Assembly (NCBI GenBank): GCA_017545365.1
Contig: JAFWOP010000045.1
Span: 1 to 33,280 of the forward strand
Reading direction: 5' to 3'
From: Bacteroidales bacterium
GTDB lineage: Bacteria > Bacteroidota > Bacteroidia > Bacteroidales > P3
Length of the DNA stretch: 33,280 bases
The notes under the pieces: generated by a model
What the model was told of the DNA's origin: nothing
The model's input: the letters and a program-made list of their open reading frames with translations, nothing else
Databases searched by the model: none
Shown: piece after piece, positions 8,669 to 16,405 of the stretch
Numbering within the stretch: the first letter of the stretch is position 1
How the letters are laid out: each line of letters begins with the position of its first letter
Translations under genes and position numbers: made by a program

Positions 8669-11476
8669 TCAGAAAGGGAGGAATCCGACGCCGATGTTGA
8701 GTATGACCAGCTGCGCCATCCAGAGGTCGGCATTCATCTGCCGCTGGGCGTTGAGCTTGGCCTGCCGTATACGGTCTTCATCGGTAGGAATGAATACGTC
8801 AAAGTCTTCCTTGTGGAACGGGTTGGCAATGGTGAAGGAGTAGCGGAGGCCGATATTGAGCACCACCTTGTTGGCCAACATGTAGTTGCGCCCTGCCTCA
8901 AGCTGTACGCCAAAGCGGTAGTAGGAGGTGTCGAGCCTGTTGTAGAGGCACGCCTCATCCTGCGGGTTCAGGTTCAGGCTGCTGCCATACAGTCCTGCAC
9001 CAATATAAGGGCCGAGGGGTGCGACACTGTTGGCCATGTAAAACCTGTAGGAGAGCGCCGCGGTCAGGATGCGCGTGTCATACAGTTCCCCGAATATCAA
9101 CCAGCCATACCTGTCCCTGCCCAACGTATAGCCGTCATCGACAAAGAAGCGGGTCTTGTTGTAATCGACATTGAGCGAAAGCGACTGCCTCTGACCCGTC
9201 ACCAATTCCAACGCGATGCCGGGACGGAAGTCGACCTTCTTATCGGTGAAACGTTCAAAAATCCAGTTCATCACCGGGAACCCCACGCCCATCTGTGCGG
9301 TGACGGCGAGCCTGCGGCCGAGGAAGCCGGGCGTGCGACCAGGGGCCGAGGCCTTATAAAAGGTGGTGAAGACATCATTGGTCACCAAATCCTTGCTGTC
9401 AGTAAAATAGTGTTCTACGGCTTGGTCGGACAGCACCCGCGCCTTGCGAGTATCTATCAGCAGGTTGCGAGTAAGCGTAGTCTCGCGGTTGGAAAAATAC
9501 TCGTAAGCAAAGAGGGGGAGGCTGGGAGGCACCGCAGCGCCAACCAGCAGCGTAAAGAATGAGCCTAGGCGGTTGTACTCGCTGTTCACCGCCATGTTGA
9601 GGCTCAGCTTGTCGACACCATAGCGCCGGTTGAGGTCGTTCATCAAGGGCTGGGTAGAAAGGCTTAGCGGCACATTGCCCTTGCTCTGCCAGAACTCGTT
9701 GGTCCATTCGTTGATGGCGACGAAGTCGTTGTAATAGCCGGCATCGGAATGGCTGCGCATGGCGAAGTCGGAGAAGTCGACGACAGGCATGCCCACCGCC
9801 TGCGCTGCCTCGCGCACACATCCTACAAGCGACTGCTCCATACGGTCGCTTTTGCGGTACTTGACAGCGGCCTCCTTGCTGTTCTCCACCACTAGGTATT
9901 GCGGCGCATAGAGGTAGGTGGCGCCGACGTTGCTGCCCGCCTCCGCGGAGGTGGCGGGAGCCATACAGCTGTCCATGAAACGGAGGAACTGGCCATCCTG
10001 CATCATAAAGTCGGTAAAGGCATAGCGAGACTGGTCGGCGATATGCTTCTCCTGCTGTTTCTGACGGATGCGGGCATACTTCTGATTCTTCACCGCCGAC
10101 GACATTGCCGCCGTGTCGGGTGCTGCGGATACCGTATCGTAGGAGTCGGCAAAAGAGCCGCGCGAGAGGCTGTGCTTGCTGCGCAACGTCGCCAGGAGGT
10201 CGCGCCCCATGGCTTCGAGCTGCGGGTCGCCCGGAAACGTCTGCAACGTCTTCCACACCTCGCGCATGGCCACCAGCGAGGCCTCTTGGGCCGTCAGCTG
10301 GCGAAAGAGGTAGTAGAGCTGCTGTATCTCGCCTTCATACTTATGATAGTCGCCCACTATGGTGTTGGTGTTCTGGTAGGTCTTATACATGGCTATGCCA
10401 TAGAGGGCCTGCGCCTTCGAGCGTGCCAGAAAGGCATTGCCCGGATATTGGCGCTCCAACACATAGCAGTCGTAGAAAGCCCTGGTGTAGTTGGCATATA
10501 TAAGGTTCTGCCTGACACACTCGAACCGCGCCAACGTGCGCAGCTGTGCAAACTCCTCCGGCGTGGTGACGACGTAGGTATTGCCCCCTTCGTAATGCGA
10601 GAGAATCTCGCCCGTGCGGGCTCGGCGCTTCTTGATGTTGGGATGCGTGCTGAGACTGTCGGGGTAGTCGTCGCGCGACAAAATCGGGGCCACCTCCTTC
10701 AGGAAATAGTGGTTGGGCAGCCGATAGTAGGGTGAATTGAAATAGGTCGTGTCGAACGGCACCTCGTCAAAGGGCAGCATGGCATACTGCAGCACGTCGA
10801 AGATGCCGTCGGCCACCCGTTTGTCGTAAGCGCTGGAGATATAGAACAGGCGCAATCCCAAGCTGTCCGCCTCATACTCCATCTCGCGCGAGCGGTTGTG
10901 GTACTTGAGGAAGTCGGCCATCTGTTCCGCCTCGTCGTCGCTGGTCCTGATGCGGCGGGTCAGCACCTCCATATTGTGCTTGCGGTAGTAGTGCACAATC
11001 TCATGGCTGATGACGTATGCCAGTTGCGACTCGTTCTCCACCTGTGCCACCAGCCCTGTGGTGACGAATATCATGCCCTGACCTGTGGCAAAGGCATTCA
11101 CCGACGAGCTCTTCACCGTGTAGAAACGCAGCTCATAGCGCAGCTCGGGGTAGTCCCGCAGCAGCGTGTCGGCGATGCGCTCCACCATGCGGGTGATGGG
11201 GTCGCCATACAATATGCGCCCGCCCGCCATCAGTCGGTTGATATGGTACGAAGCCTCCAACACGCGGTCGCGGTTGGTCAGCTTGCCGTCGTTGTAGTCG
11301 CGCACCCGCTGTTTGTCCTCGCCATACAGCTCGCCCAACCCCTTCCGTAAATCGGCAGGGATGGGTCCTTCCGACCTGATACCTGAAAAGGTGCCGAGGT
11401 CGTATCGTTGCTGGCCCACACCCGACACCGCTGCAGCCAGCATCATCAATAAGGTTAACTGCTTAGAAATTGACAT
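8669..11476 (-). CDS. Secreted M48-family metalloprotease with a C-terminal outer-membrane beta-barrel
   Basis: 935 residues. An N-terminal signal peptide (about 1-21, MSISKQLTLLMMLAAAVSG) precedes an M48 peptidase domain: HEIVH at 158-162 gives the two zinc histidines and the catalytic glutamate, and EYEAD at 200-204 the third ligand. A helical, TPR-like region follows (about 310-440). The last 220 residues consist of alternating short strands rich in aromatics and glycine and end in VGFLPF, a C-terminal Phe typical of barrels assembled by BAM. M48 enzymes such as BepA take part in outer-membrane protein quality control; linking one to its own barrel is unusual. The start overlaps the upstream 497-residue gene by 14 bp. 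The barrel is inferred from pattern only. Confidence 0.85.
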   Translation of the reverse strand: MSISKQLTLLMMLAAAVSGVGQQRYDLGTFSGIRSEGPIPADLRKGLGELYGEDKQRVRDYNDGKLTNRDRVLEASYHINRLMAGGRILYGDPITRMVERIADTLLRDYPELRYELRFYTVKSSSVNAFATGQGMIFVTTGLVAQVENESQLAYVISHEIVHYYRKHNMEVLTRRIRTSDDEAEQMADFLKYHNRSREMEYEADSLGLRLFYISSAYDKRVADGIFDVLQYAMLPFDEVPFDTTYFNSPYYRLPNHYFLKEVAPILSRDDYPDSLSTHPNIKKRRARTGEILSHYEGGNTYVVTTPEEFAQLRTLARFECVRQNLIYANYTRAFYDCYVLERQYPGNAFLARSKAQALYGIAMYKTYQNTNTIVGDYHKYEGEIQQLYYLFRQLTAQEASLVAMREVWKTLQTFPGDPQLEAMGRDLLATLRSKHSLSRGSFADSYDTVSAAPDTAAMSSAVKNQKYARIRQKQQEKHIADQSRYAFTDFMMQDGQFLRFMDSCMAPATSAEAGSNVGATYLYAPQYLVVENSKEAAVKYRKSDRMEQSLVGCVREAAQAVGMPVVDFSDFAMRSHSDAGYYNDFVAINEWTNEFWQSKGNVPLSLSTQPLMNDLNRRYGVDKLSLNMAVNSEYNRLGSFFTLLVGAAVPPSLPLFAYEYFSNRETTLTRNLLIDTRKARVLSDQAVEHYFTDSKDLVTNDVFTTFYKASAPGRTPGFLGRRLAVTAQMGVGFPVMNWIFERFTDKKVDFRPGIALELVTGQRQSLSLNVDYNKTRFFVDDGYTLGRDRYGWLIFGELYDTRILTAALSYRFYMANSVAPLGPYIGAGLYGSSLNLNPQDEACLYNRLDTSYYRFGVQLEAGRNYMLANKVVLNIGLRYSFTIANPFHKEDFDVFIPTDEDRIRQAKLNAQRQMNADLWMAQLVILNIGVGFLPF

Positions 11477-12956
11477 ATACCAAGGCTGATTTTTTACGGA
11501 ACGAAAGAATGCCTACATATTTGCCAGAAGCCATCCGGACGAAGTTGTCCATGAAAGAAGCGCTCTCCTTAGGCAACGGCACCCGTTTCGCCACCGTCCC
11601 CTGCCGGTCGAAGCCATAGACGACATTGGCATGTGTCTTGTTGCCTAACATAAAATGGGAAGCTGGCGAAGCTATATCATACGTCTCCGGGGTCTTGGAA
11701 GACTCTGGCAGCAGGAGGTACACATTGTCGCCTTCGGCGAACAGTGGCGCATCGCCATAGCAGGGTATATCGCACGCCTGCATCGTGCGATCTTCGTTGA
11801 CCGTACGGAATGGTTTATGCCAGAGTATGGTACCCGTGGTGTCAACGGCCAATGCCAACGAACCCATCGTGTAGTAAGTGTGTACGTCGGGCACCTTGGT
11901 CGAATGGGTGGTCACCTTCCAGCAGCGTTGCAGCAGCAGCACGCCACCATAGTTAGTCCCCACGTTGTTCGCCACTACCAATGCATCAGCCATGCCCACC
12001 TTGTTTTCTTTCCTGGTGCTCTTGTTGCCAAAGACGTTCAACTCGTCGCTGGTGAACCGCACAGTTTGCGCCTTCACATCACTTGTGCGGATGTCTAAGG
12101 ACATGCCCACCATCTGGTCGAAACAGTCCCTGTTCTTCGGCGACTCAGGTGTGCGGATATAACCGGCTGCCACCGCCTTGCCGCCAACGACATTCAGCAG
12201 TGCCAGCCTGTGCACCTCCCCTACCGACACGCGGCCCACCGCGCTCTTCTCGTCATCCACATCCAAGACATGTAGTGCCAAAATGGTCTCACGACTGTTC
12301 TTGTCATAACGCGAACCAAACAGGTACACCTCCCCGTCGTTGCTCACACGCAAGTCGCTCATCACGTCAGCCTCAAAACGTTTCTCCCACAGCACCTCCA
12401 ATTTCTCATCAAGCAGCAGCTGACGTTGCTGCACCTCCTTTGAGACCGTGTTAAGAAACACATCCGCAAAAGCAAAGAACAGCCCGTTGTCGGACTTGGC
12501 AGCCCAGTGATAGGTCGAAAAATCCTTTCCCTGCATGTTTTTGAACACCTTCTCGCAGCTCTCCAGCGTCATGCCTTTCGGTTCAATCACAGCACGGTAA
12601 TACTCCGCGTTATACTCGCCACGATACAGAAGATACACCTTGCCGTCTACATAGTTGGCAAACACAATCTCGCTAAAGCGGGTATCGGGCAGGGTCACCT
12701 GCCGCAGCACTTTCAAGTTCGTGTCTACCGCCGCCACCTGCAGCCCCCACGGAAGGACTGACCCCAGGATACCCCGGGTCTCCCAAGTGGCAATGAGCAT
12801 CTCGTCGCCCTGATGGGCAATAATGTGGCTGTTGTGCGACATCAACCAGTCATACCCTTTGTTCATCTTGCCAAAGCGGAATGTAGGCATCGTAGGCTGC
12901 GCCAACGCACTGATAGCAAGCACCACCGCTGCCAGAAAAGAAAAAAGTCGTTTCAT
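11463..12956 (-). CDS. Secreted protein of unknown function, partner of the M48-barrel gene
   Basis: 497 residues with a clear signal peptide (MKRLFSFLAAVVLAISALAQ). No lipobox. The mature part carries several blocks of the type 'G-VYLL/F---', 'DNGLFFAFADV', 'DGEVYLFGSRYD', which look like blades of a beta-propeller. It ends YVNF. I cannot assign a named family. The 3' end overlaps the M48-barrel gene by 14 bp, so the two are very likely one operon with this gene first, and the product may be a periplasmic or surface partner or regulator of the protease. No catalytic motif is evident. Confidence 0.75.
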   Translation of the reverse strand: MKRLFSFLAAVVLAISALAQPTMPTFRFGKMNKGYDWLMSHNSHIIAHQGDEMLIATWETRGILGSVLPWGLQVAAVDTNLKVLRQVTLPDTRFSEIVFANYVDGKVYLLYRGEYNAEYYRAVIEPKGMTLESCEKVFKNMQGKDFSTYHWAAKSDNGLFFAFADVFLNTVSKEVQQRQLLLDEKLEVLWEKRFEADVMSDLRVSNDGEVYLFGSRYDKNSRETILALHVLDVDDEKSAVGRVSVGEVHRLALLNVVGGKAVAAGYIRTPESPKNRDCFDQMVGMSLDIRTSDVKAQTVRFTSDELNVFGNKSTRKENKVGMADALVVANNVGTNYGGVLLLQRCWKVTTHSTKVPDVHTYYTMGSLALAVDTTGTILWHKPFRTVNEDRTMQACDIPCYGDAPLFAEGDNVYLLLPESSKTPETYDIASPASHFMLGNKTHANVVYGFDRQGTVAKRVPLPKESASFMDNFVRMASGKYVGILSFRKKSALVYVNF

Positions 12957-13102
12957 GTTGTAAGTAGTTTTGAATGATTGAATGTGTTAATGCTTGAGTA
13001 AAAATATTCAGACAATCAAGAAATCTTCTCAATTCTTACTTCTTAGCTCATCATTGTATGTGACCAAAAAGTACCTATTTGTTACACCCACCAGTATTTT
13101 TT

Positions 13103-13792
13103 TCAAAAGCCTCTCCCTATGCCCACCATAAGGGTGAATGTCTTTAGGTCGGAGTCCACCACATACAGCCCCCCATCGCCAACAGGCTTATACCTCTCCC
13201 AGTCTAAATCCAAATCGCCCAGCGGGAAAAGCCCATAGCTGCCCGTAAGCGACAAGAAATACTCTTCCCAGATGGCATAGCGCACCATGGCCATCACTCC
13301 GATGGCCGTCTGGGCACTAAAGATATTCAACTGCCCACCTTTTCCGATGGGATAACGCGCCTCCAGCTGAAGTCCCGCACAGGCAGTCAGGCGGTCGCCA
13401 AAATGCCAACCTATATAGCCACCTGCGCTCAACCCTACAGTCTTCAGGCGGACCGACCAGGAGTTAGTGCCGAAGTCAACTTTATACTGCTCTTCGCCAT
13501 AGTTGCCCATAACATGGTAGCCATACACGAAGTTGTCATTCGGTATCTCCGCCCACCAGCTAACGCCGAAAATGGGATTGAACAGTCGGGGGTGATAGCC
13601 CTCTGGATCCACAGCCACCTTATCAAAGTTGGCATTGTCCACCCAGAAACTACGACCGTTAGAGACATAGGTACCCACGCCAATGCCCAATCCAGAGTTA
13701 TAGCCGTATGTACTCGAGCCGCCCAATACCTGACCCCTCACGCCTAAGCTCAGAGCAAGCATCGGCAGCAACCATAATAAACTCTTCTTCAT
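13103..13792 (-). CDS. Predicted outer-membrane beta-barrel protein
   Basis: 229 residues. Signal peptide about 1-20 (MKKSLLWLLPMLALSLGVRGQ). The mature part has alternating strands with many Gly, Tyr and Trp (VRLKTVGLSAGGYIGWHFG and similar) and ends VGIGRGF, a C-terminal Phe as in small barrels. It has no recognised catalytic motif. It is on the same strand as the two genes that follow but separated from them by about 146 bp, so it may be transcribed alone or with them. Function unknown; pore, adhesin scaffold or structural protein are all possible. Confidence 0.75.
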   Translation of the reverse strand: MKKSLLWLLPMLALSLGVRGQVLGGSSTYGYNSGLGIGVGTYVSNGRSFWVDNANFDKVAVDPEGYHPRLFNPIFGVSWWAEIPNDNFVYGYHVMGNYGEEQYKVDFGTNSWSVRLKTVGLSAGGYIGWHFGDRLTACAGLQLEARYPIGKGGQLNIFSAQTAIGVMAMVRYAIWEEYFLSLTGSYGLFPLGDLDLDWERYKPVGDGGLYVVDSDLKTFTLMVGIGRGF

Positions 13793-13830
13793 AACAGCAA
13801 ATAAATGAGTGATTGTCTGATTGCTTGATT

Positions 13831-13897
13831 GTTACTCCGTGGCTTTGCTTGGCTCGGCATCGTGAGCAAACTCTCTCTGCTCTCACCTTTTGCAACG
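13831..13897. repeat. 67-bp dispersed repeat, copy 2
   Basis: Same orientation and same length as 8457-8523, with about nine differences. It lies in the 188-bp gap between the aldolase and the 229-residue membrane protein gene. The rest of that gap consists of AT-rich ATTCA/AATCA-like short repeats. Confidence 0.8.
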
Positions 13898-13980
13898 TTT
13901 GAGTGATTTGGCAGCGCCGGCCACTCAAGCATTCACACAATCAAACATTCAAGCAATCACTCCTGCTTTTACTTCAGTTT

Positions 13981-14988
13981 TTACTTCTGCAGCAGCTTGT
14001 CGTTCGAGCCAAGGACGTTGACAATCTTGTGGATGTACATCTTCTTCATGCTCTCACGGGCAGGCTTCAGATACTGACGGGGGTCGAAATGGTCAGGATG
14101 CTCAGCCATATGCTTGCGGATGGCGGCAGTCATAGCCAGACGGCTGTCGCTGTCGATGTTAATCTTGCACACTGCGCTCTTGGCGGCCTTACGCAACTGC
14201 TCTTCGGGAATACCCACTGCAGCCTTAAGGGCACCGCCGTTGGCGTTGATGATGTCCACCTCTTCCTGCGGCACGGAGCTGGAGCCGTGGAGCACGATGG
14301 GAAAGCCGGGGAGCTTCTTCTCGACAGCTTCGAGGACATCGAAGGCCAGAGGAGGCGGCACAAGACGGCCCGTCTGCGGGTCGACGGTGCACTGCTCGGG
14401 TTTGAACTTGTATGCGCCGTGGCTGGTACCGATGCTGATAGCCAGCGAGTCGCAACCGGTGCGGGTGGCGAAGTCGATTACCTCTTCGGGCTTGGTATAG
14501 TGGCTCACTTCAGAAGCCACCTCGTCCTCCACGCCAGCCAGCACGCCGAGCTCGCACTCCACGGTGACATCGTACTTGTGGGCATATTCCACCACCTGAC
14601 GGGAGATTTTGATATTCTCCTCGTAGGGAAGGGCACTGCCGTCGTACATCACGCTGCTGAACCCCATGTCGATGCAGCTCTTGCAGGTCTCAAAACTGTC
14701 GCCGTGGTCGAGGTGCAACACTATCTCGGGATGGGCGCAGCCCAACTCCTTGGCATACTCCACTGCCCCCTCGGCCATATAGCGCAAGAGGGTCGGGTTG
14801 GCATAGTCGCGGGCACCCTTGCTCACCTGCAGAATGACGGGACTCTTGGTCTCCACCGCAGCCTGTATGATGGCCTGCATCTGCTCCATATTGTTAAAGT
14901 TAAATGCGGGGATGGCATAGCCCCCGTCCACTGCCTTGGCAAACATTGCACGGGTGTTTACCAGCCCGATTTTCTTATAATCTACCAT
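13981..14988 (-). CDS. fba: Class II fructose-bisphosphate aldolase
   Basis: 335 residues. The zinc enzyme cleaves fructose 1,6-bisphosphate to dihydroxyacetone phosphate and glyceraldehyde 3-phosphate in glycolysis, or the reverse in gluconeogenesis. LHLDHGDSFE at 91-100 holds the catalytic Asp94 and zinc ligand His95; CELG at about 145, GTSHG at 187-191 and LHGSSS at about 237 hold the other metal and phosphate contacts; NIDSDSRLA follows. This is the longer class II type seen in Bacteroidetes. The start is the first ATG of the frame, with a Lys-rich opening. The upstream leader is very AT rich with a 9-bp tandem array. No operon partner. Confidence 0.95.
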   Translation of the reverse strand: MVDYKKIGLVNTRAMFAKAVDGGYAIPAFNFNNMEQMQAIIQAAVETKSPVILQVSKGARDYANPTLLRYMAEGAVEYAKELGCAHPEIVLHLDHGDSFETCKSCIDMGFSSVMYDGSALPYEENIKISRQVVEYAHKYDVTVECELGVLAGVEDEVASEVSHYTKPEEVIDFATRTGCDSLAISIGTSHGAYKFKPEQCTVDPQTGRLVPPPLAFDVLEAVEKKLPGFPIVLHGSSSVPQEEVDIINANGGALKAAVGIPEEQLRKAAKSAVCKINIDSDSRLAMTAAIRKHMAEHPDHFDPRQYLKPARESMKKMYIHKIVNVLGSNDKLLQK

Positions 14989-15024
14989 ATCGAATAAATT
15001 AAAAATTATTGAATCTATTTCTTT

Positions 15025-15060
15025 GAATCGATTGAATTAACTGAATTAATTGAATTAATC
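15025..15060. repeat. 9-bp tandem array (GAATTAAnn type) upstream of the aldolase
   Basis: Four units in register: GAATCGATT, GAATTAACT, GAATTAATT, GAATTAATC. The array lies about 37 bp upstream of the aldolase start, in its probable promoter or leader. It shares its 9-bp period, but not its sequence, with the arrays at 21109, 28768, 32132 and 32857. Confidence 0.75.
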
Positions 15061-15081
15061 ATCCTCCTCCATTCCCTCCAT

Positions 15082-15489
15082 TTATTCCATTCCCCCATAA
15101 CTCTTCCAGCCGTGCTGCTGCCGGTACTGCACCCACATAGCATACATCTGCTCTTTCAGTCCCCCCTCCTCCAAAAACCGTCTGACCTTGGACCGTATCA
15201 GGCGGTCGAGGAAATAGATGGCCTACCCCGTCATTCCGTGGGCGATGTTGGCTGTAGTCTGTGGCGGACGTGCCAGAGCCAACTGCACAAAGTATTCCGA
15301 CTCGCTGTGCTCCTTGCCCAATGCTCACAAGGCCTTCATCTCACAACTATCCTTCGCCCATATCGGGTGGTTGCGCGTGCGAAGCCAGTCCTCATAATCC
15401 TCATGCAGCTCATCCAGGCTTCCCGCAGCCACTTTCAACAATTTCAATTCCGACTCCCTGCTCGCCGCCCTTTCTGTAATCCCTTCCAG
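15082..15489 (-). pseudogene. Decayed four-helix-bundle (IVP-like) gene
   Basis: One continuous minus-strand frame reads EGITERAASRESELKLLK, then LDELHEDYEDWLRTRNHPIW, and later LEEGGLKEQMYA and YRQQ. This aligns with residues about 63-185 of the intact protein at 32203-32862 (EGTEDGTTSTEMHIKLLN, LQELREDYRDYL, GGIKERMYA). The frame has in-frame stops TGA (15327-15325) and TAG (15225-15223) before the terminal TAA, and the N-terminal helix is missing or out of frame. A TATTTTTG box remains at 15544-15551. It is therefore a relic, not an active gene. Confidence 0.8.
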
Positions 15490-15543
15490 ATGTCAGTAGT
15501 GTTGTGTCGCCGACGGTCTGCATTTGTAGTCGAATTGATTTTG

Positions 15544-15551
15544 CAAAAATA
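15544..15551 (-). promoter_or_regulatory. -7 box ahead of the decayed gene
   Basis: TATTTTTG on the minus strand, followed by GCAAAATC, about 55 bp upstream of the recognisable part of the pseudogene. It is probably the relic's former promoter. Confidence 0.4.
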
Positions 15552-15655
15552 CACATTTTTTTTCACATAAATAAAAAAAAGGCAGGGCAAACGCGTCAAA
15601 TAGACGATTCTTAGGGGGGTTAGAAGGACGCTGCAATTACTCAAGCTTCATGGTT

Positions 15656-15870
15656 TGATGTCGCAGTGTGCCTGAAAGGCACAGACAGATATAGCGTATG
15701 GCACCGCCATACGGGGACAACGACGGCAGCGACCAGCAGCCTGTAGGGCTGCAACACCGAATTCGGTCACGGGCGTGATGTCGCAGCCCTACAGGCTGCA
15801 ACTGTCGGGCACGATACTGGTTCCTAGGGCAACGCCCTAGGCTATATCTGTTCCAGCCCTTAGGGCTGGG
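15656..15870. repeat. Cluster of REP-like palindromes
   Basis: Five perfect interrupted palindromes and one repeated in inverted orientation lie within about 215 bp: GTGCCT-GAA-AGGCAC (15668-15682), CGTATGGC-ACC-GCCATACG (15695-15713), GCAGCC-TGTAG-GGCTGC (15736-15752), its exact reverse complement (15783-15799), CCTAGGGC-AAC-GCCCTAGG (15823-15841) and CCAGCCC-TTA-GGGCTGG (15853-15869). TGATGTCGCAG occurs twice as a direct repeat. This is the usual look of REP/RAYT-type intergenic elements. No RAYT transposase gene is present in this window. Confidence 0.8.
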
Positions 15871-15964
15871 AGCAGTGGCACTTTACCATACATATTATAC
15901 GCGCCTTCGGCATACATGACAACCGATTTTGATGCGTTTGTCCTGAGGCTGGATGAACTTTTTT

Positions 15965-15995
15965 TTTGCCATATCGGGAAAAGTATGTATTTTTG
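15965..15995 (+). promoter_or_regulatory. Promoter of the small protein/surface lipoprotein unit
   Basis: TTTG at 15965-15968, a 19-bp spacer and TATTTTTG at 15988-15995: a full match to the Bacteroidetes -33/-7 consensus. The transcript would carry a leader of about 210 nt that includes a run of nine C (16050-16058) and no other credible gene before 16212. Confidence 0.75.
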
Positions 15996-16211
15996 CATAA
16001 GCGGAACTGAGTGTATATGATACATATATTACTAATTATCAATATATTACCCCCCCCCAATTCTCAACCTCTAGGGCGAGAATCGGTCGGTTGTACCCCT
16101 CCTTGTTTGAATACGGCATCTGCCCCCCATGCCTTGTGGAAAACCACAAGGCCCGACCCGCATTGTATTGACAAGTAATCAATTTCATTATTTATCAAAA
16201 ACGTAATCATC

Positions 16212-16382
16212 ATGAACAAAAAACAGAAACTGGAGTACGACGCTCCTATGGTAGAACGGTTTGAGTCCCGAGTCGAAAAGGGCTTCCAAGCAAGTGGTGG
16301 TACCGCTGACGGTCCACGGACACGAGAAGGCAACGAGGAATTAACCGAAGGCAGCAGCTACACGGGTAACGATTTCGACTAA
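16212..16382 (+). CDS. 56-residue small protein of the Bacteroidetes 'GF-A/QAS' type
   Basis: The peptide begins MNKKQKLEYDAPMVERFE and continues SRVEKGFQASGG, then an acidic, Gly/Thr/Asn-rich tail ending GNDFD. Short proteins with a basic start, a 'P-V' segment and 'E-GF-AS' are common in Bacteroidales and often stand directly ahead of genes for large surface lipoproteins, as here (23 bp). No signal peptide or membrane segment is evident. The function is unknown; a leader, chaperone-like or precursor role is possible. It lies below the usual size cut-off of gene finders. Confidence 0.75.
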   Translation: MNKKQKLEYDAPMVERFESRVEKGFQASGGTADGPRTREGNEELTEGSSYTGNDFD

Positions 16383-16405
16383 TCAAAGAAAGGAGAAGAA
16401 GAACA

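Noticed and set aside
15059..15328. 89-residue minus-strand frame near the aldolase
   Set aside because: The real signal in this stretch is the decayed four-helix gene in another frame; this frame shows no sensible protein.
15656..15870. Palindrome cluster as a CRISPR array
   Set aside because: The repeats differ from one another, spacing is irregular and no cas gene is present.
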